DNA from: Prostheceraeus crozeri
Lineage: Eukaryota; Platyhelminthes; Polycladida; Euryleptidae
DNA: 64,000 nucleotides
Direction: 5' to 3'
Assembly: GCA_907163375.1 (NCBI GenBank)
Contig: CAJQUW010004769.1
Coordinates: forward strand, 372,001-436,000
In this document: one piece after another, positions 23,901 through 34,400 of the stretch
Layout of the letters: each line of letters opens with the position of its first letter
How positions within the stretch are numbered: the stretch's first letter is position 1
Notes under the pieces: generated by a model
Seen by the model: only the letters and a program-made list of their open reading frames with translations
Databases searched by the model: none
What the model was told of the DNA's origin: nothing
Program-made: the position numbers and the translations under genes

Positions 23901-26574
23901 AGATGTTAAAAATTTCCCACTGTGGAGGTCATTGTGGGAATAGCCATGGAATTCCATGGAATAGCGCATGATGAATAATGATATAAAACACATCAAAGCA
24001 GTGAATACTACGAGCTTAGCTTAGCTTATAAGTTAGCACATTCGACAGATACTTCTGTTCCACTTTGTACTTATAATTATATTTCGGTTTTACGTCATCA
24101 AATCTTATTAATTGACTAATTGAATTAGTGAAGAAATAGATCGTTAAAACGAGAGACTCTACGATTGAGAGTGTGTGTCGATCGCCAGCAAATAAGTTAT
24201 GCTTCCTATATTTGTCTTTATGCATGTACATTATTAAGTATGCGTGATCCATTAATTTATTATTGAGATTAAATATGTACTAGCCATGATTACCCTTTCT
24301 TTGTTATTCCCATGCTACAATTCCCATCAAACTGAGGTGACCGACTTTTCAAAGAAACAAAGAAGAGAATCTATTCATAAGGATGATGAGTTGCTCTCTA
24401 AATAAGCATGTATGGACCAAATGTAATGACAGAAATCTAATATCACCGCCACCACAGTATTTTAATTATCTATGAAGCTTGAATCCATGGTCCATAATAT
24501 TTGAAATTATTTTAATTATGTGTTAAAATTAAAATTCACACTTGAATTTTAATACAAACATGATAATCACCCTATTAAGTTTAACCTCTTTCCTTTTTAT
24601 CTGATGCGGTTTTAGTAGGTGAAAGCATAAGAGCATAAATCTTATCTCTAATAATAGCAGTGCTTTCAAATCTAAAATTCTACCAGTATCGCAAGATGCT
24701 TATAAAAAGTTAGAAAAGACAATAACTTTACATACTTACACCTTGAATATACGCATGCATGCATGGAAACCAATATAGTCTAATGTTCCATAAAGTTTCA
24801 TTTTACTTACTTATTGTCAAAAGTTTATTTGTCTGCTCTCACTAGGTGTGACACGCAGACTGAATCAAACTAATTGAAACATGATTCCTGCTAGAGTATC
24901 GATCAAGCAATGGACAGTCACTGGACAAGCAATCACGAGATGAATAAGTAGTAGCTAAAAAGTACATATGCAGAAAAATTACAGGAAAAGAAGTGCATCG
25001 ACAACTTGAATAAAAAGAAAGGACCATTGTCTGATCGATATTCTAGCAGGAATCATGTTTCAATCACTTTGATTCATTCTGCGTGTCACATCTACTGAGA
25101 ACAGACGAAACGCGGTTGTGACATTAAACAAGTAAAATGAAACTTCTGGCGATATTTTTCATCTGCAAGATGACAGCGGGGAGCAATTGCTTTATCATGC
25201 CATAATCCTATATAAATAATATAAATCTCCAATACAAGAAACATAACAATTATCAAATATTCTTCAATTGTAATATTTTGCATTATTTTTCATTTAAATG
25301 AAGTTTATCTGCCTATATGCAGAACGTCTATGTTCCATCATCAACTTATCATTTATCGCATATTTATAATGTATTTCCTGTTTGTTGCAGATCAACTCCT
25401 ACTACATTTCCCAATGGAAGAGAAAGAAATATGGTGAATGATTTCTGAGAAACTTTTCATCGAAGCAAGTGTTCAAACGGCTAAAAAGAGAAGATATTGA
25501 AAATCATTGGCTGTTTTTTGAATTAATGGCGTTTTGTGAATGATCATGAAATTAGCTAAAAAATAATGCTCCATAGTGTGATTGATTCTCAAACTATTTT
25601 TTTTAAAATCTCGGCCGGACTTTCACCGACATGTCAAGGGGATCGAAAGTGAAAAGTGCAAATATCTCATGCATGTTGTCTTTAAATTGACATTATCACA
25701 ATTGCTAAACTAAACTGATTATTCTTTACAATCATGATCACATAAAGCGTCAGTATGTCGCGGAAAGGTTTAGACACGCTGTTGCATTAGGAGCTGCCAT
25801 GAAAACTGAATTTCCCAAAATTCTATGGGACAGAAGTTCAATAGAACAGGATTTCCCGAAATTCGATAGGACAGGATTTCCCACAAGTCTATGGGACAAA
25901 TTAGTCCCACAGGCAATAGGATCAAAGTTCCCCAAAATTCAATGGGACAAAACATTCCAACAGTGCCATAGAATAGAGTTCCATAGCAATAGCACTACAC
26001 GCTATAGGAAAATTACAATAATTCCGTAGGACGTTTCCTATAGGAGTGCCATAGATTTTGGTTAATCGGGCTAATTTCACGGATTTGGTCATGGTCACCC
26101 ATGATTAACGAAGATTTAATGTACAATGGATATGCAATGTGGACAGCTTGTTATTTTGATCCAAAATCAAAATACAAAAAGTCATTTGTGCAGAGTAGGC
26201 CTAGGTCTATAGATGAACTACATGTACTTCATGACTGCATTAGCACATTACATTTACGTACACAAGTAAATGCACATGTAGCCTACGTGTTGACCTATAT
26301 TCTAGCAAAAACGCGAGAGACTGAGCTAGTACAGATGATGCGTGATACACGTTCAGTATGGCTGTTCCAGGATAGATTAGTAGTATATTTATGACCCTTC
26401 GCTTAATTATCCGTAAGCACAAGTGTATACCTGTATACATGTATGTAAGACATACTTACTAATAAAAGAGACTTCATCATCCTCGCTTCCGGATCCATAG
26501 CTGCTTGATGATACATGAGGTTGATTTCGGCGAACCCTCCGCGCTCCATTTTTTCGATTATATTTCCGTTTCCT
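14976..26574 (-). CDS. tnp2/En-Spm-type transposase, four exons, apparently intact
   Basis: Exons on the minus strand: 26574-26460, 18946-18329, 17818-17644, 16242-14976. All introns are GT-AG (donors GTAAGT, GTAAGA, GTGAGT) and all junctions keep phase; the total is 2175 nt, 724 residues plus stop. The first exon gives a basic KRKYNRKNGARRVRR stretch and a Ser/Asp-rich tail. Core motifs fit CACTA transposases: YLLMNTDGLSPVL (about residue 210) and WPIVFSIVNLPLRERRKF; GIFVGDAKPEWTPF and TADMPAKSSIS (about 290); AKYGCSLCLVEG; LAFDVMHLVYHGVARSL (about 385); MSLHALYHLPDQVKQFGPL and TCATFENLNRQLKK, resembling the DUF4218 region. Asp residues in NTDG, TADMP and FDVMH are candidate catalytic positions. 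A possible start is the exon at 29599 (phase 0). The long intron 26459-18947 houses another transposon. No frameshift seen. Confidence 0.82.
20789..21101. repeat. Long imperfect inverted repeat (foldback)
   Basis: Left arm about 20789-20926 and right arm about 20975-21101 are near reverse complements: both contain AGCAAGTTAGTGAAATTTCG, ATATCACTTTAAACACACTG, CTGGCAAAT, GCCTAAGT and CACAATGTAAATAGAAT. The spacer is about 48 bases. No coding content. Either a foldback/MITE copy or a hairpin-RNA template. Confidence 0.85.
22711..23480. mobile_element. Possible hAT remnant with G-rich ends
   Basis: The left edge CAGTGGTGGTCAGAAGGGGG (22711) and the inverse of the right edge CAGAAAGGGGCGGTCACAGA (ending about 23476) resemble degenerate hAT ends, followed by GGGGGG runs on both sides. 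Flanking 8-mers do not match well. Inside, minus strand 23130-23030 reads VGRTDLKALGQLSCITELMG, loosely like a Mutator-type transposase segment but too short to assign. Confidence 0.4.
24838..25098. mobile_element. Foldback/MITE with about 70-bp inverted repeats
   Basis: The left arm from about 24841 (TAGGTGTGACACGCAG, then GAATCAAACTAATTGAAACA, TGATTCCTGCTAGAGTATCG) and the right arm ending about 25094 are inverse copies with few mismatches. The extreme ends read CACTAG on the left and the inverse of CAGTAG on the right. The interior is about 110 bases with no gene. Confidence 0.8.
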
Positions 26575-27259
26575 CTGTAATCAAAATATTACAATTGTAG
26601 ATCCTAAATCCATGAAGCATATAATGCCACGCAACACATAGTGACCTATCAACGCAAGGCATGCAAAGATACAAGAAACATGTAATACCAAACAACATGC
26701 AATATGACCAAACGACGCCAGGCATGCAAAAATAATCAACGAATTTTTGGAACAAAATTGAGAACATTAAATCATAACATCAAGCATAGAAAATTGAAGA
26801 AATTGTCTGACACACTTACCCATATTGCTAAGACTAGGGTTTCACCGAAGGTTGGGTTCCTGGACAGAACTCTAATGAAATTCATGATGCTAGACTTAAC
26901 CTTAGTTATATTCAAGAGTACAAAAAAGGTCTTTGAAATGCTTAATAGCAAAATTTGAAATTCCTGATTGATTAATATTTCCATTTATTTTCGATACGTC
27001 ACAATCACAAGTTTTGTCTGAAGATATTTCAGTATTATCAGCCGAACAAATTCGCGGCGTTTTCTAGTGCAATGATATCAGAAAACTTTGTTCACAGAAA
27101 GTATAAGTTAAGATTATATAATTCACTTTTGCTAGATTCTATTAAAATAAAACCATCCATTTCCAGGATTCTCGTAAACCGATAATGAAAGCTATAAGTT
27201 CCTTTCTTATCCACCATAATTACTTCGGTGGCTAATATATTGCAACTACAGTTGAGATA

Positions 27260-29599
27260 TCAGTTCTGACGAAATCGTTTCCCTTTTTTAATGTCATTCC
27301 CAAGATAGTTAACGGCCTGCACTGCAGCATCAAAGTCTTCAGCATCCGGAATCTCTCAAGAAATGCTCTCCTGAAGATGTTAGACCTGGTAGGAGAAAGT
27401 GGTGGTCTACCAGTAGCTCGCTTGGGAAATAGCATTCCTTCCTTCAGTTCACTGTCTGAAAACAATTCACGTCCCAACTTTCCAGCGTATCTCGTCGGTT
27501 CCATGTTGTTGTTTCCTAAAGAAACCAAATCAACTCCATTGTGGAACACAGATTGCGGATGAAGATTGCGTGTGAGAGGATCCTCGCGGGTAGTCAACTG
27601 CTTTCGCAACTTCCGGATCTCCTTCACGATGGTTTCCATCAACTCCAGCATCCTCTTCTCAAATGGAGAGTATGCATCCTCTCCTTTCTCCACACTCGCA
27701 CGACTAGTCTGTGGTTCGACTATATGAAGGGGATCATCTTCATACAACGGAGCTGCTGCTTCCTCTACCGAGGCCTCCCGGCTACTTACAGAACGATCCA
27801 GAAACTGCAGCGAATCAGTTGTGACGTTCAGCTGCTGTTCCTCACTCCTCTTCACATTCTCCAGCTTTCTCTCCAACCTGATTTTGTAGACTTCCATGTC
27901 CTTTTTGAGGTGAGACTTAGCGATCACGCGAGCAGTCACCCCGCACTTGAGTGACACCCTGTCCCTGACCACGCAATCCAGGTAGGAAAAGCTAGCCGGA
28001 AACAGCGCAGAACTTGAGGACAGCACGTCGTATGTCTGGTCATCCTAAAAAAAACCAATAAGAACCCACCGCTGTTTTCGGTGGCGGGTGGAAACTTAGA
28101 AACTGGCTTTACAGACCTCGTAGCAGTTGAGACCTACAATGAAGTACAAATGCTTTAGGAAATCCGACATTGACTTTCTTTCATTTTCATTAGTCATTCG
28201 AAAATGGTAAAAATGCATCCTATTTGGTGCGTGCAAATAAATAACATTTTATACTGGCTTCGGCAAATCGAACGCATTTCGACGTGCGAATAGTTGTCCC
28301 ACACTGAGCCAGATAATTTACACGGCTCGATGCGCGTGTCCACATTTTTCAAGAGCGCGTACAATATGCGTGCTCAACGGATTGCGCGCACAACACGCGT
28401 ACATAACGAATTCTGCGTACATGGCCACCCCGGAACCACTTTGAAAGCAAAAACCGCCCCGTCGCGCGCAGGTGTGGAAATATTGGCTACACAAAGACTG
28501 CAATATCACTGATCAATATTTAGAAAGTGGGCCCATTTTTAGTGGGCTAAAACAGCTGATTCAGTAGTGCATGAAATGCATTTTCACCGAGAATCATTGC
28601 AGTGCCGGTCAATTCATGACACAAGATAAAAAGTGACCATTGTTTCACTGTTTTAAACATCGTGTGATTTCATAATGAAAATCATTCAACTAAGTACGCT
28701 GATACAGAACTAAGTCCACCATCGACTCATCACTTGCTGATCGTGATCCGGGCTCAATTTATACATGAAATAATCCAGCATCGATCACTTGCTGCTCGAG
28801 ATCCTGATGCTGTTTATATTCGCCATTGTAGAATGTGCCTACAGATGTCTAAATGAATGCATGTGATAGATGGACTTTAAGATATGCATTCTTCAATAAC
28901 ATGGCGTCTATAATTAGGACTACACTACACATCAGTCAGAAAACTAATTGCAGAAAACGGATGTCTAATGAGCACTGAGCAGAGGAAACAAACAATTCAG
29001 TCAAAACACTATATTTACAATATTTGTTCTTCAGGCTAGGTGAGTCTTGCACTCACTCATGTATTGTTAATTGCCTGCTTTTTCCGATTGTGATGTGCAT
29101 GGGCCGCTTCCTGCATCAGGAAGCATGATGGAATACAAAACATCTAACAAGTGCAGTGAATGTTTTAGAGTGAGCAAGCTAATGCCAAATTGAGAATTAA
29201 AGAAAACCTGTTGGTGAGGTTCAGTGAGTACATAGGTAAGTTGATATAAGCGTTGCACACTAGATGACAAGATTCTCTTAAGCCCGTACCGCAATGGCGG
29301 TACACGCTAACGATCCTCAGTTGCTTCTATAGGATTGTTCACAATTCCTCTAAACCAAGATGCTACTAACACTACATAGGTGGTCGTCCCGCAGCGATAG
29401 AGTAGTGCTATTGTTATCTGATACTCGCCCAAAACTGCAGTTAATGCGTATATCTATAAATGTTCACCATTGATTATATAAAGAAACTGGAGTTTGCTAC
29501 TAGAAATTGGATATGCATCACCCTATCCCATGGTGATGAATTCCAGTAAACCCAACTCACCTTCGTAGACAAAAATTCATTGTGATCAGAGGACGACAT
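27260..29599 (-). CDS. BEN-domain protein, two exons, one apparent one-base slip
   Basis: Exon 1 (29599-29561) starts at an ATG and encodes MSSSDHNEFLSTK before a GTGAGT donor. Exon 2 begins at 28044 after a T-rich AG acceptor, same phase, and ends at a TGA at 27262-27260. The product is about 273 residues: a charged segment (about 60-90), an acidic Glu/Ser-rich middle, a short helix likely to coil (FEKRMLELMETIVKEIRKL, about 145-165) and a C-terminal BEN-like domain from about 195 (YAGKLGRELFSDSEL, RPPLSPTRSNIFRRAFLERF). The domain then continues one frame over (PDAEDFDAAVQAVNYLG, NDIKKGKRFRQN), the shift lying in a CC run at 27346-27349 on the coding sense. BEN domains bind DNA. Position inside the En/Spm-like element suggests it recognises the element's subterminal repeats; a host gene trapped by chance is the alternative. 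Confidence 0.7.
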
Positions 29600-31430
29600 A
29601 ACTTCACACGAAAGCGGATTCACAGCTGATCTTGCAGAAAATATGGCAGGTGAAACTGTGCAGTAATTTAATCTTGAGAACGTTTAAACAAAGATCGACT
29701 AAAGTAATCAGTCGCAATATTTTTAGTCGAAACCTAATGTACCTAGTTAAAATCACCATCGTAGTCCGTGAATGTTAGCATTCAATGACGCAAATCATTG
29801 TGCATCCACGAAAACTTCAGTTCACGTCAGAAAAAAAGACGGAGGAGCTGGACAGCAATGTCAGAATAGAAATCAGATTGTTTCACTGTATTGCAGCAAA
29901 TCAATCTGATTTCTATGGATGCTGGTTTCCGCCTGCTACTCCTATAGAGACAACAGAGAGATAGCTCCCATAAGTGCAACAGAGCATTGATCTCTCAGCC
30001 TTTGGAGACTTTGCAGTCAAGTCGATTGATATCTACAATCACTAGTGCTGTGAATTTCTTGAATGATGCATTCAGCTCGGAAAATTGAGAAAAATAAAAA
30101 ATGGGCTTAGAGGTTATCATGATGGGTATCTGTATTTCATGTGAGCTTGACTCTGGGCAATTATTTACTAATCAGTCAAAGACGTTGTAGTGTTGCTGGA
30201 CGGGGCCTGTTCACTCCGATGGAATAGTGCATTGGTCGCGCTTTAGTGCATTTACAACTGCGCAAGTGAGACAAGTATTTCAGTAGCAGGGTTGACATGG
30301 GGGGTTTGTAGACCTTGTTTGCAGCCAATCATGAATTCTGCTTATTCAAGGAGGTCCTTTAGAATATCTTCATCTGCGAAGAAATCATCGCAGAACGCAT
30401 CTGATACCAACACAATGGGATGCAGTACTTCAGGTATTTAGGTCATGTAAGCCGCGAAGCAACACTGCAGCTTGGCCTCGTAATGTGGGTTGCTTTGAAA
30501 ATCAAAGATGCAGCATCGCATCGCGACTTTCATGCAGACTTTGGAAATTGCTTTGTTTTAATATTGATCCATATAAAAAAGTTGTGTCCATGGCAATAAA
30601 TCAACTAACAGCTGTACTACTGCCTGGTTGTGCGAAAAAAATTGAATGTCTGTGCCTAAAATTGATACTGATTTCATTTGCCATTTTAATGACAGGCAAT
30701 TTTGGCGTAGACATTGAGCAACTACCTCGTTAAAGTTGAATGAGATTCAGTGAGTTGAATGAAGTGATGTTTTCTACATGTACAAGTTTCTGTATGTATT
30801 ATCTGTGCATACAGATGTTTAGCAGTTTACCATGAAATTAATGCAAACCCTGATGGTGCCATCACATGCCTGCATTGATGTTGACTTTGCAGCGTTTTTT
30901 ATTGCATCCAACTTGATTAAGTGCTGTCATGCAATCAATGTATGAAGTAATTTTTGGGACCAATTCGTAGTTAAGTAGCAATACACAGTTGTACTATTAG
31001 ACGTGTCACTTTCCCTTTGATAAAATCAGCGACACTGAATAAATATTACAGGAATTTTGCTGTCGCTCTTGTAGACTAGACAAAATTCTAAAAGTCATCA
31101 ACACTTCGTTGATATTCTCACGCTGAAAATCGCGAGATTAGTTTAATCTGTTGTCTGATGTTATTCCCACGCTGATATACCAATAAGAGACTGATATGTA
31201 GCAGAACCACAAAATACATGTGATTGTGAAAGGTTGTTGAAAGAGTTAAAAGATATTTATGGATTTATGGATTATCATCAGCTGAGAATAATCAATTCGA
31301 ACCATTATTGTTTACATGTATTTCATTTTCAACAACGTTGATTGATACAACGATGAGAAAGAAGTAATTCAGTAGTCTTCAATTGAAAGTATTGCGATGC
31401 AATAACATTTTATCGATGCCTTCAAGGTTT
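29600..31430. other. 5' region of the candidate En/Spm-like element
   Basis: No coding sequence recognised between the ATG at 29599 and the right subterminal array. It would contain the element's promoter and leader. A compact hairpin lies at 29866-29916. A plus-strand frame at 30485-30733 shows no motif. Confidence 0.4.
29866..29916. other. Perfect 15-bp hairpin
   Basis: ATAGAAATCAGATTG at 29866-29880 and its exact inverse at 29902-29916, with a 21-base loop; CAGCA and TGCTG further out can extend the pairing after an internal bulge. Size is in the range of a microRNA precursor, but nothing proves transcription. Confidence 0.6.
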
Positions 31431-31439
31431 CCTAGGCAT

Positions 31440-31606
31440 GTACTTGCCTCGTAGGTTTTCTAGGCTTACATTACATTACTACTAGGTAGGAGGATCCCAG
31501 TGGGTTTTTCTGGGTTACCTAGCAATCCTACGAGTACCAGGTACTTAATAGGTTTTTCGAGGTTTTTCTACAACCTATTAGGTTTTATAGGATTTTTCTA
31601 CTCGGG
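31440..31606. repeat. Subterminal repeat array, right end
   Basis: Inverse counterpart of the array at 14310. Read from the right end inward on the minus strand: CCCGAGTAGAAAAATCC, AAAACCTAATAGGTTG, AAAACCTATTAAGTACCTGG, CCTACCTAGTAG, GCCTAGAAAACCTACGAGG. The last codons of a neighbouring broken transposase (SRKIL) read into the terminus, showing this end abuts older transposon sequence. Confidence 0.75.
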
Positions 31607-33763
31607 TCATTCCCTATCTGAATGTTTTGGCAATCCAAACAGCTAATTAAGCATGGCCAACACCCACAGGATATTTCGCTAGTTCGTATAAACCCATTCA
31701 AACCTGTAGAAGCAACGTTGTGCAATGTGAAGGTTCCCGAAATAAATTGAGCATTCTCCGTCAATTGTGCACACATAGAAGCTCCCTGTTGAAATTCTTC
31801 ATCAGAAATATACAGAAAATTTATTTTTGAATTTTGTTCAAAAACTTTTGCCCATGCCATATACAGTACGATTCAGCATCCTGAATGACAGTCTTTCCTT
31901 GCTTTACCGCTTCGCTACAGCAGTTTTTACACCTTTTCGCTACAGCACCGATGCCGTCACAGGCTCCCTTGCCATGTGAAGTTTCGAAATGATGCCAAGA
32001 AATTGATACACCTAATTCACCCATCCTAGAAACATAGTTGAATACTGGTTTGTTTGGAAGTCGGGCCATCAGTAAAGAAGACAATTCCATTTTGAAATCT
32101 ATGGAATCCAATCTCATCCAGCAATTTTTGAATGATAGCTACGACCATCGAGGCAGTGTGATTTAGAATATGGCTCACAAAGCAATATGATTTGACACTC
32201 AAAGCAGCACTGTCCTCACTACGAAAATACACGACAGTTGGATGCAAAGTCACTTGGGACTGATTCCAGTGAGCCGACTGAATTTCATCTAATGCACAAC
32301 AGGTATAGTTTTCGGCAAAATCTATGTGGATGAAGATCTGTCCGACTGCTAGATTTTCTTTGATTCTTTTTGCTGCATCGAACTGTGACCTCACTCGGCG
32401 TACATGTGCTTTAAACTTTTCAAACTTTTCGATAATCAATTTTAAGAACGACTCCAGAGATTCAACAGCAGTTACAACTTTTTGCCTTTTATGTTCATTT
32501 GTTTCAACTCTCTTCCACTGCTCATACTGAACAGTCTCAGACGGATTCATGTCTGCCGTCAAGAAATTGTGCAATGATCCTTCGCCGATATCCTCAAATA
32601 TTTGCATGAATGTTTCTGGATTCAAAGAAGGCACGTTCAATCCAACATTTCTACTAGCTTGTAGGATAAATGCAAAGTTTTGATGGACTGCACAAAGACA
32701 CACATTTCTAGAAGTAAGTCGGGCTGGAACGATGTATCTAGGCCTCAGGCGACAAAACGTTGAATATGATAGTGTAGCATTAACATTTTCTGACAGAAAC
32801 TTTAAATGAAGGTTCTTCATACTGTCTTTCAAAATATGTTTCTGATACTTCACTTTCTTGATGGTTACAGTCTCATTTTTACCAGCAGTAGTACGAGAGT
32901 TGTCCTCTCTCTTAAGAAAATCAATGATCGCTTCGCAAAAACATGACATTGCGCGATTTCGAATACTCTTTACTCGGAATTTTTTTTGCACGTTTAAGAG
33001 AGTTTTGCTTTTCAACATTTCTTGAAATTCGCAGTAATTTTGCTGCTGAATGCCTCAGTCTGTACTTTTGAATGAACTGACTGTTGGCGATCATGTTTGG
33101 AGCTGTGAGTCGCTCAGTTGATTATCTATTTTCAGACAACTCATGTACGACAGTTTCATTCAAGAGAAGTTCTTTGTACTCTGGATACGCAATTTTTTCA
33201 ACTCGAAGACGTTCGAGTCGTCTGTCAACCTTAGATTTTGGTGAAATGAACGTAAAGGATGTATCAGGATCGTCATTAGAGCAGTTATTATCCAGTCTGT
33301 CAACAGGACCACTGACCGAATCTGTCATTACTCTTTGAAATCGCTTCTTCCAGCGAGCACCCAGAAGAATCGCCTGTTGTAATTTTACTGATAGGGTTTT
33401 CATCTTTTTGTGGCTTCTTGCTACCGCCCTAGAGATTCGCTTTCTTGTTCTGTTCTTTGGAGTCTGGGATTCATCATGTCAGATTTCGTTTGGAAGATTA
33501 TCAAGGGTAACTGAATTGTCCTTAGATTTCTTTTGTTTGTCATAGAACCTATGCCACCTAATTCTCCCATCTCTTCTTCGTTTTCTCAACGACCGATAAG
33601 ATATTTCAGTGGTCTTTTTATAATACTTGAGTACACGCTTTGACTCTCTTTCCATGTATTGTGCGTCTTGTTTTTTCCTTTCTTTATATGCCTTTTGAAT
33701 CTCGGCGCGTGATTTGGCCATTGATCTGCAATAGAACAATATGCCTACATACCAAATGTACAC
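31585..33763 (-). pseudogene. Broken DDE-type transposase, family not identified
   Basis: Minus-strand pieces in order. 33763-33479: basic N-terminus (SRAEIQKAYKERKKQ, ESKRVLKYYKKT, RSLRKRRRDGRIRWHRFY). 33470-33122: ISPKSKVDRRLERLR. 33018-32026: MKNLHLKFLSENVNATLSYS, RNVCLCAVHQNFAF, IFIHIDFAENYTCCALDE, QSAHWNQSQVTLHPTVVYF, GIVFFTDGPTSK. 32090-31821: WHHFETSHGKGACDGIGAVA. 31860-31585: C-terminus with CGCWPCLISCLDC. Asp in HIDFAENY, Asp in FFTDG and Glu in HFETSHGKG form a plausible DDE triad; the CxC/HxxN set suggests zinc binding. About three frame changes (one in an eight-base T run at 32980-32987) and at least two stops (for example 33479) interrupt it. I recognise the protein type from other invertebrates but cannot name its superfamily. 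Confidence 0.75.
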
Positions 33764-34364
33764 GTTGTTGTTTTGCAGAGATCATGGAATACCCTTATAA
33801 ATGCTAGTACTACCTCTAGGGTGATTGACCTGCTATGATTATTACTGATAAATCGTTGTTACGCTTGAGCATTTCTATTGCTAAATTATCACATGTACAC
33901 TGATAAACTGTATTGGATCACAGTATTCTGCTAAATAACATGCACCTAATAACTCTATGATTCCTGCATTCTATGTCACTGTATCTCTATCACAAATCAA
34001 ATTGCAACCTAAAATATCAATACAATTTTTCTGACTTACATATTACAAAATAATTACCTACATTAGAAATTAATTCCAAATTATAAAACAGTTTAAATGT
34101 TGAAGTACTTTTGCATGTCTGTGTAAAATGTAGGACCTTCTTCTGCACTGACTCTGATGGATGGTCCATAGCAAGTGTACGTGTCACATTAAGAAGTCGG
34201 CCCTGGTATATTTCTTCAGAAAAATGCTTGAAAACTAAAACTTTCTGAAACCACTAATTTATGTGATGTAACGTAAATTAGTTTTTAAATATTATTGTCT
34301 CTATCTCCATGAAGACGAGTCCGAACAACACAGTGAACGAATTTTTGACATAAGTACATTCTAG

Positions 34365-34400
<36 letters not shown>

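Larger units (their letters stand above)
19505..26070. mobile_element. Nested element with CCCGATTAACC ends, 6.6 kb
   Basis: The left end CCCGATTAACCAAATTC (19505) and the inverse of CCCGATTAACCAAAATC (ending 26070) are continued inward by ATGGCACTCYTATRG-type sequence on both sides. CT flanks both ends (19503-19504, 26071-26072). The right subterminal region (about 25800-26060) is an array of CTATGGGA/CTATAGGA-like words; the left (to about 19640) is a shorter set of ATGGCACT/GTGCCATAG words. Architecture and the CCCGA start parallel the 14310-31606 element, suggesting related families. It lies wholly inside a transposase intron. No convincing transposase was found in it. Confidence 0.7.
14310..31606 (-). 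mobile_element. Candidate En/Spm (CACTA)-like transposon, 17.3 kb
   Basis: The ends are an inverted pair: CCCGAGTAAAAAAATCCC at 14310 and the inverse of CCCGAGTAGAAAAATCC ending at 31606, each followed inward by arrays of ACCTAATAGG-like motifs. Flanking dinucleotides are TC on both sides (14308-14309, 31607-31608), compatible with a 2-bp duplication but weak alone. Everything recognisable inside is on the minus strand: a first exon at 29599, a BEN-domain gene to 27260 and a tnp2-like transposase ending at 14976, so the gene 3' end lies about 0.66 kb from one terminus and its 5' end about 2 kb from the other. A 6.6-kb element (19505-26070) is nested in an intron. Seen: ends, motif arrays, exons. 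Inferred: that they form one element. Confidence 0.65.

Noticed and set aside
27232-28026. BEN gene ending at 27232 in the first frame
   Set aside because: The tail in that frame lacks family character, whereas the adjacent frame continues the BEN pattern to a stop at 27260, so a one-base slip is the better reading.
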